Assembly (NCBI RefSeq): GCF_025905425.1
Contig: NZ_CP109603.1
Coordinates: 904,001 to 968,000, forward strand
From: Pseudomonas putida
GTDB taxonomy: Bacteria; Pseudomonadota; Gammaproteobacteria; Pseudomonadales; Pseudomonadaceae
Direction of reading: 5' to 3'
DNA length: 64,000 nucleotides
This document shows positions 12,532 to 19,491 of this stretch, one piece after another. The position numbers and the translations under genes were made by a program. Below the pieces are notes generated by a model that had not been told where the DNA came from, did not search any database, and saw only the letters and a program-made list of their open reading frames with translations. Each line of letters starts with the position of its first letter. The stretch's first letter is position 1.

Positions 12532-13343
12532 ATGAATAGAGTTAATACTTATTCCTTGTTGGCTCAGGAGGGTTATTTAATTAGCTCCTGTCTTGCTACA
12601 GGTTTAACTGAACTCCGAAAAGCCGACGTGCACCATAAGGGGGGGCTTTTTATACGGCGCTTTTTAATTTGTCAATCGGTTTGGAGCGACTGATGAAAGC
12701 AGTTGTGATAATTGATCACATGCTTGAGCACAACATGAAAGCACCAATGACGAAGATTCTTAAGTCTTATGGTCATAACATCCTGGATCTGCACGTTACT
12801 TGCGTTGGTATTTCGGCTAAGCGAGGGATTCACATAAAGCCATATGCGGAGTTTGATGCGATTGACCAAGATGTGCTGCGCTCGCTTAACGACTTTGCCC
12901 TAATGAGTCGATATCATAACCTTGATTCGTTGAGTGCTCCGACAAGCAATCTTGATCCTCTGGAGTTCTGGGATGACATTTTGTCAAGAGTCGTCGAGGC
13001 TGATGTTACAACTCGGTGCACAGACAAGATTTTACGCGAGGCTAATTTTGTTTCGGCAGCAATCTCTGATAAAACCCACATAGATATGATGGGGCTGAGT
13101 AAGGAGCCGCTAACCCTGGAGAAAGCTTTGGCTCTCCCTGGGCTACACAAGCAAGCCGCTCGTTTTGCAATTTTCCGCCTAATCAAAATCCTTGCGCCGA
13201 TCCGGGATTTGCTTAGCGGCATTAGCCAAACAGCATTTTACCATAATGGCTTCTCCAGCCCGCCAGTGCCCTTGATGGGAGAGTTCGTAGATTGGATTTG
13301 GGATGACCGCAGCTCCGTACTCAGAAAGCGCCGCTGGCCATAA
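12532..13343 (+). pseudogene. helical HEPN-like protein broken at a seven-G run
   Basis: Two reading frames join to make one plausible protein of about 270 residues. ATG 12532 (GGAG and AAGGAG upstream) reads MNRVNTYSLLAQEGYLISSC and on through HHKGG, then stops after 53 codons. The other frame, open from 12639, continues as GAFYTALFNLSIGLERLMKA and runs to 13343. The frames meet at a run of seven G (12639-12645): eight G, or five, would restore one open frame. The downstream part alone has only a TTG start (12669) and no ribosome site. The helix pattern FY.ALFNLSIGLERLMK...IDHML resembles HEPN-type bundles, but this is weak inference. It may be a pseudogene, a phase-variable gene or a sequencing error. 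After the stop, 13344-13583 shows only short open stretches. Confidence 0.68.
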
Positions 13344-13583
13344 GGGGGAGCTTCCGATACCAGGGATTCACTAAGCCTAGCGTGGTATTTTGCAAAGCCG
13401 GAAAACGTGAAATTTATTTCTGGACACATTGCTCTGGCAAAAGTGGCATCCGAACAGGTGGGCCAAACTATCAAGGCGGGAGCGGGAAATCGGTAAAAAC
13501 CTTGCAACAGGCGGTCGAGGTTAAGAGCCATTCCTATGCCAAGGACGGGGCCTGACCTGAAAAAATGAAATATCAGAGGCGAA

Positions 13584-13607
13584 GAAAACCCCCGCCGTGG
13601 CGGGGTT
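13584..13607 (-). terminator. intrinsic terminator for the small minus-strand gene
   Basis: Read on the minus strand, AACCCCGCC-ac-GGCGGGGGTT forms a strong stem followed by TTCTTC, immediately at the stop codon of the small gene at 13606-13812. The stem could also slow transcription from the frameshifted plus-strand gene. Confidence 0.75.
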
Positions 13608-13812
13608 AGCTGCGAAGGCGCTCTATCGCAGACGTAATGGCATCCGCGTTAGTGTCGAGGGCCTGGGGGCAGGCTATTGTGCTGTCGTGGCTGTTCACGG
13701 AGCCTCGCTGCCTGATCCATGTACTGACTTCCTCTATCGCTGCCCTCAAGGCGGTCTGGTTCATATGGAGCAACTCCAACGTGTTTGCTATTGCTGCGTC
13801 CCGATCTTCCAT
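13606..13812 (-). CDS. small helical protein, paralogue of the gene at 12143-12364
   Basis: 68 residues, from ATG 13812 with GAGGGG a few bases upstream. It aligns end to end with the 73-residue product 1.2 kb away (NQTAL.AAIEE.STW.RQR.SVN.HDS). It is soluble and predicted to be two or three helices. Function and family are unrecognised. It lies 78 bases downstream of the broken serine recombinase on the same strand and has its own terminator. Confidence 0.6.
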   Translation of the reverse strand: MEDRDAAIANTLELLHMNQTALRAAIEEVSTWIRQRGSVNSHDSTIACPQALDTNADAITSAIERLRS

Positions 13813-13890
13813 GGTCCCCTCACTCTAGGGCAGATACCGCAGCGTAGGGGCTTGGAGCGCCTTGCTCCAGTGGTTTTTGATTCTGGCCCC

Positions 13891-14656
13891 TTACTCCTGG
13901 GGTAGCTGTCCGGCCTTCTCCAGGGCCTCCTTCTTGTCCATCCAGGGCAGGTAATCCGCTTCTGTGAGGTCAGGGCCGTTAGGCATGTTGGATTGCTCAA
14001 TCTTCTCATCTAGGACTGCGTATTCCTTCCGGAACGCTTCATGAGCCGCCTCAAGCGCGTTCAACTGTCTAACCTTCTGCAGCGTCGTGGTAATGCACTT
14101 CAACAGTTCGGCCACCTTACGGATACTTTTTCCATCTGCTAGCAGTTCGCTAACCCGCTTGTGCAGGTCGAGGTTAGCTGGGCGGCCTTTGTATGCACCG
14201 TCTGCCTTGGCTGTAGCGATGCCCTGGGCCTGACGACGGCGACGGTCTTCGTAATCTTTGCGTGCTACTACGGCCAAGATGTCGAGCAACATGCCATTCA
14301 CAGCTGCAATCATCCCTTTGGTAAAATCGTCCATTCCCTCGGCGGATTTCAAGGCTGCCTGGCTGGTGCTTAGGTCAAGGGATACTACAGTCACCTTCTT
14401 TGCCGCGATCCTGGCTTTCAACAGTGCCCAATCATCTTGGCTGAGCCTGGATAACCGATCTACCCCTTCGATCAACAGCACGTCACCCTCGTGGCTGTCG
14501 TCCAGAAGACGGAACAACTGGGGGCGTTCAAGTTTGGCGCCACTGGCGTTCTCGATGTAGAAGGCTGCGATCTTATGGCCTTGCGCAGCGGCGAAGTCGA
14601 TCAACGATTGCTTTGCCCGTGTCGCGTCGATGCCCGAAGATAAGCACGGATGAACA
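13891..14656 (-). pseudogene. serine recombinase (resolvase/invertase type), frameshifted in the catalytic motif
   Basis: From 14656, ATG reads MFIRAYLRASTRHGQSNR and stops; MFIRAYLRAS is the canonical resolvase start with the catalytic Ser. The rest of the protein is in another frame: DATRAKQSLIDFAAAQGHKI, then the resolvase signature GDVLLIEGVDRLSRLSQDDW, the long E helix (RKDYEDRRRRQAQGIA), and a C-terminal helix-turn-helix (DGKSIRKVAELLKC). Homologues of this type read RAST-xEQ-DATRAK, so about 13 bases between two GAC copies appear to be missing. An open frame does run through from 14706, but it replaces the Ser motif with VHPCLSSGI. I therefore call it inactive. An acidic tail follows (about residues 215-271 of that frame). 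Confidence 0.8.
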
Positions 14657-14683
14657 TAGTAGGTTGCTCTGTGATAGTTTGGG

Positions 14684-14736
14684 TGTGTCACATACTGCTG
14701 TGTCACATAAGGTAGGTAAAGGTATTTAATGACACA
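14684..14736. repeat. TGTGTCACATA repeats upstream of the recombinase
   Basis: Direct copies of TGTGTCACATA start at 14684 and 14699, and an inverted TGACACA ends at 14736, all within the 197-base gap between the recombinase and the GIY-YIG gene. The placement upstream of a resolvase-type gene would suit recombinase binding sites (res-like subsites) or an autoregulatory operator. No 2-bp crossover centre can be assigned by eye. Confidence 0.4.
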
Positions 14737-14903
14737 ATTTCAAGGGCGCTTTGAGCGGGTTTCCAGCCACTTCGCTTGTGGTGCATGAAGCACGCACAAT
14801 TGAGTATTGGACATACACACACTCTGTATTAGGCGGGCGGACGGAGATGTTATAAATCAAGCCTGAGAAAACGTTACCGCCCCACGTGAGGTCATTTGGA
14901 TTT

Positions 14904-15422
14904 ATGTCTGACATCCCATTCCCGACTGGTCTGAGTCGGTATCTGGCCACTGAGCTTGATCTTTGTTCAATCACATCGTCATTCGAGCTTGTCGAGGAGA
15001 ATGTGCACCTCCAGCTTCAGGGTGCTCGTACCACCGGCACGCAGTATGCAATGCATGGGGAAGGGCTTTACTTCTTCCTTATGAGCCTTGATGGGATGAA
15101 ATTCAAGATTTACCTTGGGAGGACTAATGCACTGTCTCGCCGTATGAGGGAGTACTCCAATCCTTTTCAGCCACATTCTCCAAACGACTTTAAGCTTCAA
15201 GCGTTTCAGTGCTACCTTTCTGAGTTTTTCCCGCAAGCACGGCTTGACCTGTTTTTCCAGCGCCTGCCAAGCCCCTTGCTCCCGGCAGCTGAAGACGCTG
15301 CAATAAAGCAATATTTACCTCTGCTTAATGAGCGAAGTCAGCCGACACACGAAGCACGAAAAGCGCTTCAGGATGCATTCTCACAATACGTGCGTAGCAC
15401 TTTCGAGCAACGGTTAGCATGA
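14904..15422 (+). CDS. GIY-YIG domain protein
   Basis: 172 residues from ATG 14904; a GTG at 14886 is an alternative start. The centre carries a GIY-YIG nuclease core: GLYFFLMSLDGMKFKIYLGR, in which LY and YLG take the places of the two short strands, followed by helix NALSRRMREY with the expected Arg. A Glu in AAEDAAIKQYLPLLNE could be the metal-binding residue. Such domains occur in homing endonucleases, UvrC-like repair nucleases and mobile-element proteins. The N-terminal 60 residues are unassigned. It is adjacent to the broken recombinase and AT-richer than the core, so acquisition with the island is likely. Substrate unknown. Confidence 0.68.
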   Translation: MSDIPFPTGLSRYLATELDLCSITSSFELVEENVHLQLQGARTTGTQYAMHGEGLYFFLMSLDGMKFKIYLGRTNALSRRMREYSNPFQPHSPNDFKLQAFQCYLSEFFPQARLDLFFQRLPSPLLPAAEDAAIKQYLPLLNERSQPTHEARKALQDAFSQYVRSTFEQRLA

Positions 15423-15525
15423 CAATGGCTGTCTTATGGTCAAAGCACATGACGTCTCGACGTTCCAACCCCTGCTCTGTGAGAATGCCAGAAGGCCATA
15501 TCGCCTCCAGAACGGACGCTGCGCA

Positions 15526-16080
15526 ATGGACAGCCTTCCTACCCTCGAAACCTCGCGCCTGATACTCACGCCGCTGCAGTTGGGCGATGCCCCCGCTATT
15601 CAGCAACTGTTCCCGCACTGGGACATTGTCCGCTACCTGGACAGCCGCGTGCCATGGCCCTATCCCGAAGACGGCGCGCTCGTCTATGTCCGAGACATCG
15701 CATTACCCGCCATGAACGCTGGGTGTGAATGGCACTGGATGATCCGCCTGAAGACGGCGCCGGCGCAGATCATCGGCAGCATCAGCCTCTATGACCAGCC
15801 GGGTAACAACCGAGGCTTCTGGCTTGCCACCGCATGGCAGAAAAACGGCTACATCCGCGAGGCCTGTGTGGTGATCAACGACTACTGGTTCGAGACGCTT
15901 GGGCGTTGTGTCATGCAGGTGCCCAAGGCGGCGAGCAACGACAGATCGCGCAGTGTTTCCGTGCACGAAGGCATGCGCCTGGTTGGCACTGAAGCGGGGC
16001 ATTTCGTCTGTGGTGCCGTGGCTAAAGAGACCTGGGAACTGAGCCGTGATGAGTGGCGTGGACGGAGGGCGGTCGTTTAG
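15526..16080 (+). CDS. GNAT family N-acetyltransferase (RimJ-like)
   Basis: 184 residues from ATG 15526. The pattern is that of the RimJ/RimL branch of acetyl-CoA-dependent N-acetyltransferases: LETSRLILTPLQLGDAPAI at the N-terminus, GSISLYDQPGNNRGFWLATA in the middle strands, and WQKNGYIREACVVINDYWFE in the position of the acetyl-CoA loop and following helix. The family's usual GxGxA loop is degenerate here (QKNGYIREA), as is common in this branch. Acceptor substrate unknown. Codon use is closer to the core genome than that of the genes just upstream, so the low-GC patch may end near here. Confidence 0.82.
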   Translation: MDSLPTLETSRLILTPLQLGDAPAIQQLFPHWDIVRYLDSRVPWPYPEDGALVYVRDIALPAMNAGCEWHWMIRLKTAPAQIIGSISLYDQPGNNRGFWLATAWQKNGYIREACVVINDYWFETLGRCVMQVPKAASNDRSRSVSVHEGMRLVGTEAGHFVCGAVAKETWELSRDEWRGRRAVV

Positions 16081-16174
16081 GTACTGAAGTGGCGATCTCA
16101 ACGTCAGCAAATGCTTGCCTTTGCCAGTGCCTTGTCGTGATAGAAAACAGACCCTTTCAGCAAGGACTGCTTAC

Positions 16175-17362
16175 ATGTCGTCTGTACCCACGCCTCGGTC
16201 TCGGCAATTTGCCGTGTTCTGCATTGCCTGTTTCCTGCTGTCGATCAGCTACGGCTCGACGTTTTTGCTTTCTATGCTGGTAAAGGCGTTGGGTGGGGCG
16301 GCGAGCGATGCAGGGCAGGTGTTTGCAGTCGCAATGCTGAGTACGCTGCTGTCTGTGGTGGGTTCGGGGCATCTGTTGCAGCGCGTTGGCGCTGCTCGCG
16401 CTATCGCGGTTGGGGCGCTCTGCCTGGTCGTGGCGTCAGTAGGCTTTGCCTTGGTGCCCGGTCTGGGCGTCGCCTTATTGGCGTGTGGCCTGATGCTCGG
16501 GATCGGCTGGGGGCTCTTCTACACGATAGGGCCGATCATGGTTGCGCAAATGGTCGAGCCATCACGGCGCACCCACTGTTTTGCATTGCTCTCCGGCAGC
16601 ATGTTGACAGGCATAGGTACCGGGCCATTGCTGGGTAAGTTCGCTGCCCTTGTGGCTTTGCCGACTCAGTTCGCTTTTTGGGTAGCGGCGTGTGCTGCCG
16701 GGGTGGCGGGGTTGTACTTCGCTTGGCTCGGTTCGACCGCTCATGGGCAGCGGCCGGCTGAGAAGGTGCAGATCGATTTGGCGTCCGCGCTCAAAGTGAT
16801 GCGTTCGCGTTCAGGTTTGTCGATCCTGATGGTAGGGCTGGGTGGGGCGATTTTCGGCACCATGGGCAGTTTCCAGACCAGCTATGCCGACCGCCTCGGG
16901 CTTGATTATTCACTCTTCTTCATTGGCTTCATGGGCGCTGCGATTGCCTGCAGGCTCTTGCTGGCCGGCTGGGTTGTGAAGCAACAGCCGCTAGCGACCT
17001 CCTGGGTTTTGACTTTGATCATGGCCACCGCCGTACTGGGGTTTGATCAGTGGGTGCACAGCGCTGAGAGCTATTTGGCCATGGCCATGCTACTGGGCGT
17101 GGGGTATGGCTTGAATTACTCGGTGATCAACGGGCTCGCTGCCAACGAGGCGCCGGCAGGGCTTACGGCGCAAGCGTTGCTGCTTTTCAGCCTGTCGTAT
17201 TTCATCGGCGTGTTCGGGTTTCCCTATGTCGCCAGCCAATTGATCACGCAGCTAGGTATCAACGCGATGATGCTCAGCATTGAAGGCGTTGCGCTTGTGG
17301 TCGTTGGGCTGAGTACGGGTCGATGGCTTGCTTCGCGTTTTTACAAGCCTGCTCTGGCGTAA
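16175..17362 (+). CDS. major facilitator superfamily transporter
   Basis: 395 residues from ATG 16175, with AAGGA eight bases upstream. About twelve hydrophobic segments are seen, for example FAVFCIACFLLSISYGSTFL near residue 12 and LALVPGLGVALLACGLMLGI-like segments near 105, with a central loop near 190-210. Conserved charged loop motifs are weak. This is an inner-membrane secondary transporter, probably an efflux or uptake permease; the substrate cannot be read. Its 3' end overlaps the convergent MerR gene by 111 bases. Confidence 0.85.
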   Translation: MSSVPTPRSRQFAVFCIACFLLSISYGSTFLLSMLVKALGGAASDAGQVFAVAMLSTLLSVVGSGHLLQRVGAARAIAVGALCLVVASVGFALVPGLGVALLACGLMLGIGWGLFYTIGPIMVAQMVEPSRRTHCFALLSGSMLTGIGTGPLLGKFAALVALPTQFAFWVAACAAGVAGLYFAWLGSTAHGQRPAEKVQIDLASALKVMRSRSGLSILMVGLGGAIFGTMGSFQTSYADRLGLDYSLFFIGFMGAAIACRLLLAGWVVKQQPLATSWVLTLIMATAVLGFDQWVHSAESYLAMAMLLGVGYGLNYSVINGLAANEAPAGLTAQALLLFSLSYFIGVFGFPYVASQLITQLGINAMMLSIEGVALVVVGLSTGRWLASRFYKPALA

Positions 17363-17752
17363 GGGCGTTTCTCCCAGCACCCCTGCTGCTGAAAGCTTCA
17401 ACATACGCTGAAATTTCGGACAGGCCAGATGATCGTCCTCTGGGCACTGCGCCGCATGCCGCAGGCCTTTGCTCATTGCCTGCAAGCGCTTGATCCGTGC
17501 ATCGATTTCGTCCGCTTTGGCAATCAGCATTTGCCGATCGACCTGAAGGTCCACCAGCATCGCGCCCACTTCATCCAGGGAGAACCCTGCGGCCTGCCCT
17601 AGGGCAATCAGGGCCAGGCGGTCCGCCACGTCGGCGGCAAATTGTCGCCGCTGGCCGGGCGCTACGAGGGACTTGAGCAAGCCTTTCTTTTCGTAATAGC
17701 GCAGTGTTGACGCGGGTACGCCTGTGCGTTTGGCGACATCGGCAATGTCCAT
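17252..17752 (-). CDS. MerR family transcriptional regulator
   Basis: 166 residues from ATG 17752. The N-terminal MerR helix-turn-helix and wing are clear (MDIADVAKRTGVPASTLRYY, then GLLKSLVAPGQRRQF). A dimerisation helix follows at about 80-115 (DRQMLIAKADEIDARIKRLQ), then a Cys-containing stretch CPEDDHLACPKFQ near 124-136, where the two Cys could be a sensing site. The protein seems about 25 residues longer than expected, and its tail is antisense to the end of the MFS gene, so the stop may have been lost. It is divergent from the DUF2938-type gene, whose promoter carries the expected MerR-type operator. Confidence 0.85.
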   Translation of the reverse strand: MDIADVAKRTGVPASTLRYYEKKGLLKSLVAPGQRRQFAADVADRLALIALGQAAGFSLDEVGAMLVDLQVDRQMLIAKADEIDARIKRLQAMSKGLRHAAQCPEDDHLACPKFQRMLKLSAAGVLGETPLRQSRLVKTRSKPSTRTQPNDHKRNAFNAEHHRVDT

Positions 17753-17760
17753 GGTGGCCC

Positions 17761-17791
17761 TTGACTTGAAGTTGACTTCAACTTCTATGCT
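17761..17791 (+). promoter_or_regulatory. MerR-type promoter with 19-bp spacer and palindromic operator
   Basis: The -35 TTGACT (17761-17766) and -10 TATGCT (17786-17791) are 19 bp apart, the over-long spacing typical of promoters activated by MerR proteins. The spacer contains GAAGTTGACTTCAACTTC (17768-17785), a perfect 8-bp inverted repeat around a CT centre. It lies between the MerR start and the plus-strand gene at 17835. Confidence 0.85.
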
Positions 17792-17834
17792 GCGCGGCAT
17801 GTTGCTGAACGTCAAATCTTCGAGGGGTGAATCA

Positions 17835-18320
17835 ATGACGCTTGCCATGCTAAAAGCCGCTTTGCTGATCGGGGTCGGAGCCACCGTGGTCATGGACCTG
17901 TGGGGGATGTTGCTGCGGCGCATGGGCATCCCTACTTTGAATTTCGCCATGGTAGGGCGCTGGGCGGGTCACTTGATGAGGGGGCAGGCGCAGCACGAAG
18001 CTATCGCCAAGGCCGAACCGGTCGCGAACGAGATGGCTTGGGGGTGGGTTATCCACTATGGGATTGGCGTGCTGTTTGCGGTGATGCTGGTGGGGATGGT
18101 CGGGGAGGGCTGGCTGAGTGCGCCGACGCTGTGGCCTGCGCTGATTTGGGGTATGGCTACGGTGGTGGCGCCGCTGTGCTTCATGCAGCCGATGATGGGG
18201 GCGGGGTTCTTTGCCTCCAGGACGCCGACGCCTGGGCGTAATTGCCTGAAGAGTCTGGTTATGCACTCGGTGTTTGGGGTTGGGTTGTTCTTGAGTGCCG
18301 ATTTGATTGCGGCAGTGTGA
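17835..18320 (+). CDS. DUF2938-type membrane protein
   Basis: 161 residues from ATG 17835, with GAGGGG nine bases upstream. Four hydrophobic segments are seen: MLKAALLIGVGATVVMDLWG at the start, WVIHYGIGVLFAVMLVGMVG, WPALIWGMATVVAPLCFMQP, and VMHSVFGVGLFLSADLIAAV at the end. The pattern resembles the DUF2938 inner-membrane family; its biochemical role is not known to me. The gene is under the MerR-type promoter just upstream, so it is probably the inducible target of the divergent regulator. The inducer is not evident. Confidence 0.8.
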   Translation: MTLAMLKAALLIGVGATVVMDLWGMLLRRMGIPTLNFAMVGRWAGHLMRGQAQHEAIAKAEPVANEMAWGWVIHYGIGVLFAVMLVGMVGEGWLSAPTLWPALIWGMATVVAPLCFMQPMMGAGFFASRTPTPGRNCLKSLVMHSVFGVGLFLSADLIAAV

Positions 18321-18335
18321 AGGCAGCGCTCGGGA

Positions 18336-18515
18336 TTACAGCAGTCGCAAGATCAAGAGGCCGGCGAGAAGTAATGCCAAAGCAAAGCCCGCACCTAGGC
18401 TGAACGGCAAAAGCGCTGACCAAGGAGAAAAGGCTCTGGCCTTGCGCATGTCTTCGGCCAGGGCCTCTACTTCGCGATGGGATTGCTCAACCCTATCTTG
18501 AGTGGAACGGGGCAT
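18336..18515 (-). CDS. 59-residue single-span membrane protein
   Basis: A short gene: ATG 18515 with a good AGAGGAAAG ribosome site and TAA at 18336. It encodes a charged N-terminal helix (MPRSTQDRVEQSHREVEALA) followed by one strong membrane segment near residues 36-57 (LPFSLGAGFALALLLAGLL). It starts 30 bases after the stop of the gene at 18546, so the two form a small operon. The layout, an amphipathic charged helix then a hydrophobic tail, is shared with its partner. Function unknown; a membrane-associated pair or a holin-like role are only guesses. Confidence 0.6.
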   Translation of the reverse strand: MPRSTQDRVEQSHREVEALAEDMRKARAFSPWSALLPFSLGAGFALALLLAGLLILRLL

Positions 18516-18545
18516 GATCTTTCCTCTTGCCGAAAACGGGAGTGC

Positions 18546-18740
18546 TCAGAGTTTAACCAGCAGCGCCATGATACCCGCAATGGCAGTCAAAATGACCGAG
18601 CCAGTTGCGAAGGGGTGCCAGAACGCCTCTTGTCTAAGCTTGCGCTCTTCAGCCATGAATTTGAGTGCTTCTGCAGCTAGCTTGCGATTCTCGATCTGTA
18701 GTTTGTCGAGTTCCAGATTGTCTCGATCATCTTGGAGCAT
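18546..18740 (-). CDS. 64-residue protein with coiled coil and C-terminal membrane helix
   Basis: Residues 1-40 form a charged coiled coil (LELDKLQIENRKLAAEALKF), and a single membrane helix closes the protein (FATGSVILTAIAGIMALLVK). The ATG at 18740 is chosen because the conserved-looking part begins there, but no strong ribosome site is seen; an in-frame ATG at 18782 would add 14 basic residues. It is first in a two-gene operon with the 59-residue membrane protein. Function unrecognised. Confidence 0.55.
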   Translation of the reverse strand: MLQDDRDNLELDKLQIENRKLAAEALKFMAEERKLRQEAFWHPFATGSVILTAIAGIMALLVKL

Positions 18741-18985
18741 CGGGAGGTGTCTTTTTGAGGGGTGGCGATAATTGTGCGCCATCAGGCGAGAGATCGGAAT
18801 CGCGCTATACACCAGATTTTGTAGTCCAATTGCCAACTAAGGAAGGATCCTACTCTCGTATAGCCGATTTCCTGCTGCATCTGTAAGGCTCTTAGAAATA
18901 TCCTACGCATCCCGTCGACTCCCGTCTGATTGTCCTTGGAAACCCCACCCAATAGGCTTTTACGGTCGCTGTCAGTTCAGCGATC

Positions 18986-19090
18986 GGGTGTGGAAGCCCG
19001 GGAACGACTTGGAGCAGTTGTCTGTTATGACAGCTGTGCGCGGGAGGTACTTGTATCTGCCGGGTTTTCCATGTGCCTGGTCTTCCACCC
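18986..19090 (+). ncRNA. foldable leader region upstream of the DUF3077-type gene
   Basis: The 373-base stretch before the gene at 19156 holds nested complementary segments: TGGAAG (18991-18996) with CTTCCA (19082-19087), extended by GGG/CCC across a small bulge; CCCGG near 18998 with CCGGG near 19059; and a central CTGT-tatg-ACAG hairpin (19022-19033). Nesting of three helices suggests a folded 5' leader or small RNA. From memory, P. putida DUF3077 genes tend to carry a similar leader, but I could not check this. The rest of 18783-19155 shows nothing else. Confidence 0.45.
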
Positions 19091-19155
19091 CGCGTACAGT
19101 TGTCACCCTAATGCGTGGAAGCAAAAGGGTGCAGCTCATGTCACATGGAGCCTGC

Positions 19156-19428
19156 ATGAAAAAAATCGTCCCCGACCCACCCCATACCTTCGACCTGCCC
19201 CCCGGCAAATCCCTTTCCCGCGCCATCAGCGAAGGCATCGTGCCGATAGAGTTCGCGCTGATGAATGTCTCCCATTACCTGATGTTCGCCTACAGCGACA
19301 GCCGTCGAGCGCTTGAACGCATCCAGGACGAAGAAACGCGACAGCTACTGGAGCATGGCCTGCGCGCCATGCAAATCGCCTGGGGCCAGGCGGATGCCGT
19401 GACGTTGGCTGTTGAGCGCCGGCGCTGA
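19156..19428 (+). CDS. DUF3077-type small protein
   Basis: 90 residues from ATG 19156, with GGAG six bases upstream. It begins MKKIVPDPPHTF, the typical start of the pseudomonad DUF3077 family, and continues with predicted helices (SLSRAISEGIVPIEFALMNV). No signal peptide or membrane helix is seen, and the function of the family is unknown to me. It is isolated: a structured leader lies upstream and the convergent solute-binding gene downstream. Confidence 0.75.
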   Translation: MKKIVPDPPHTFDLPPGKSLSRAISEGIVPIEFALMNVSHYLMFAYSDSRRALERIQDEETRQLLEHGLRAMQIAWGQADAVTLAVERRR

Positions 19429-19491
19429 TCGAAGGTCGTCGCGCAGGGGGCTGTGCGCGCCTTTTCGCGACGCAAGGCCGCAATTGCATCA

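Noticed and set aside
13238..13531. A 97-codon minus-strand open frame after the frameshifted gene
   Set aside because: It overlaps the 3' end of the plus-strand gene and has no ribosome site or recognisable motif. The plus strand also shows a 50-codon open stretch here without a start, so I list no gene.
13891..14706. An intact 271-residue serine recombinase read in one frame from 14706
   Set aside because: The frame is continuous, but its first 25 residues lack the catalytic Ser motif, which is present in the neighbouring frame (MFIRAYLRAS). It is better read as a frameshifted pseudogene.
10380..19430. Direct repeats marking attachment sites of the accessory patch
   Set aside because: I searched for a second copy of the SRP RNA 3' end and of the following palindrome at several possible right edges and found none convincing.
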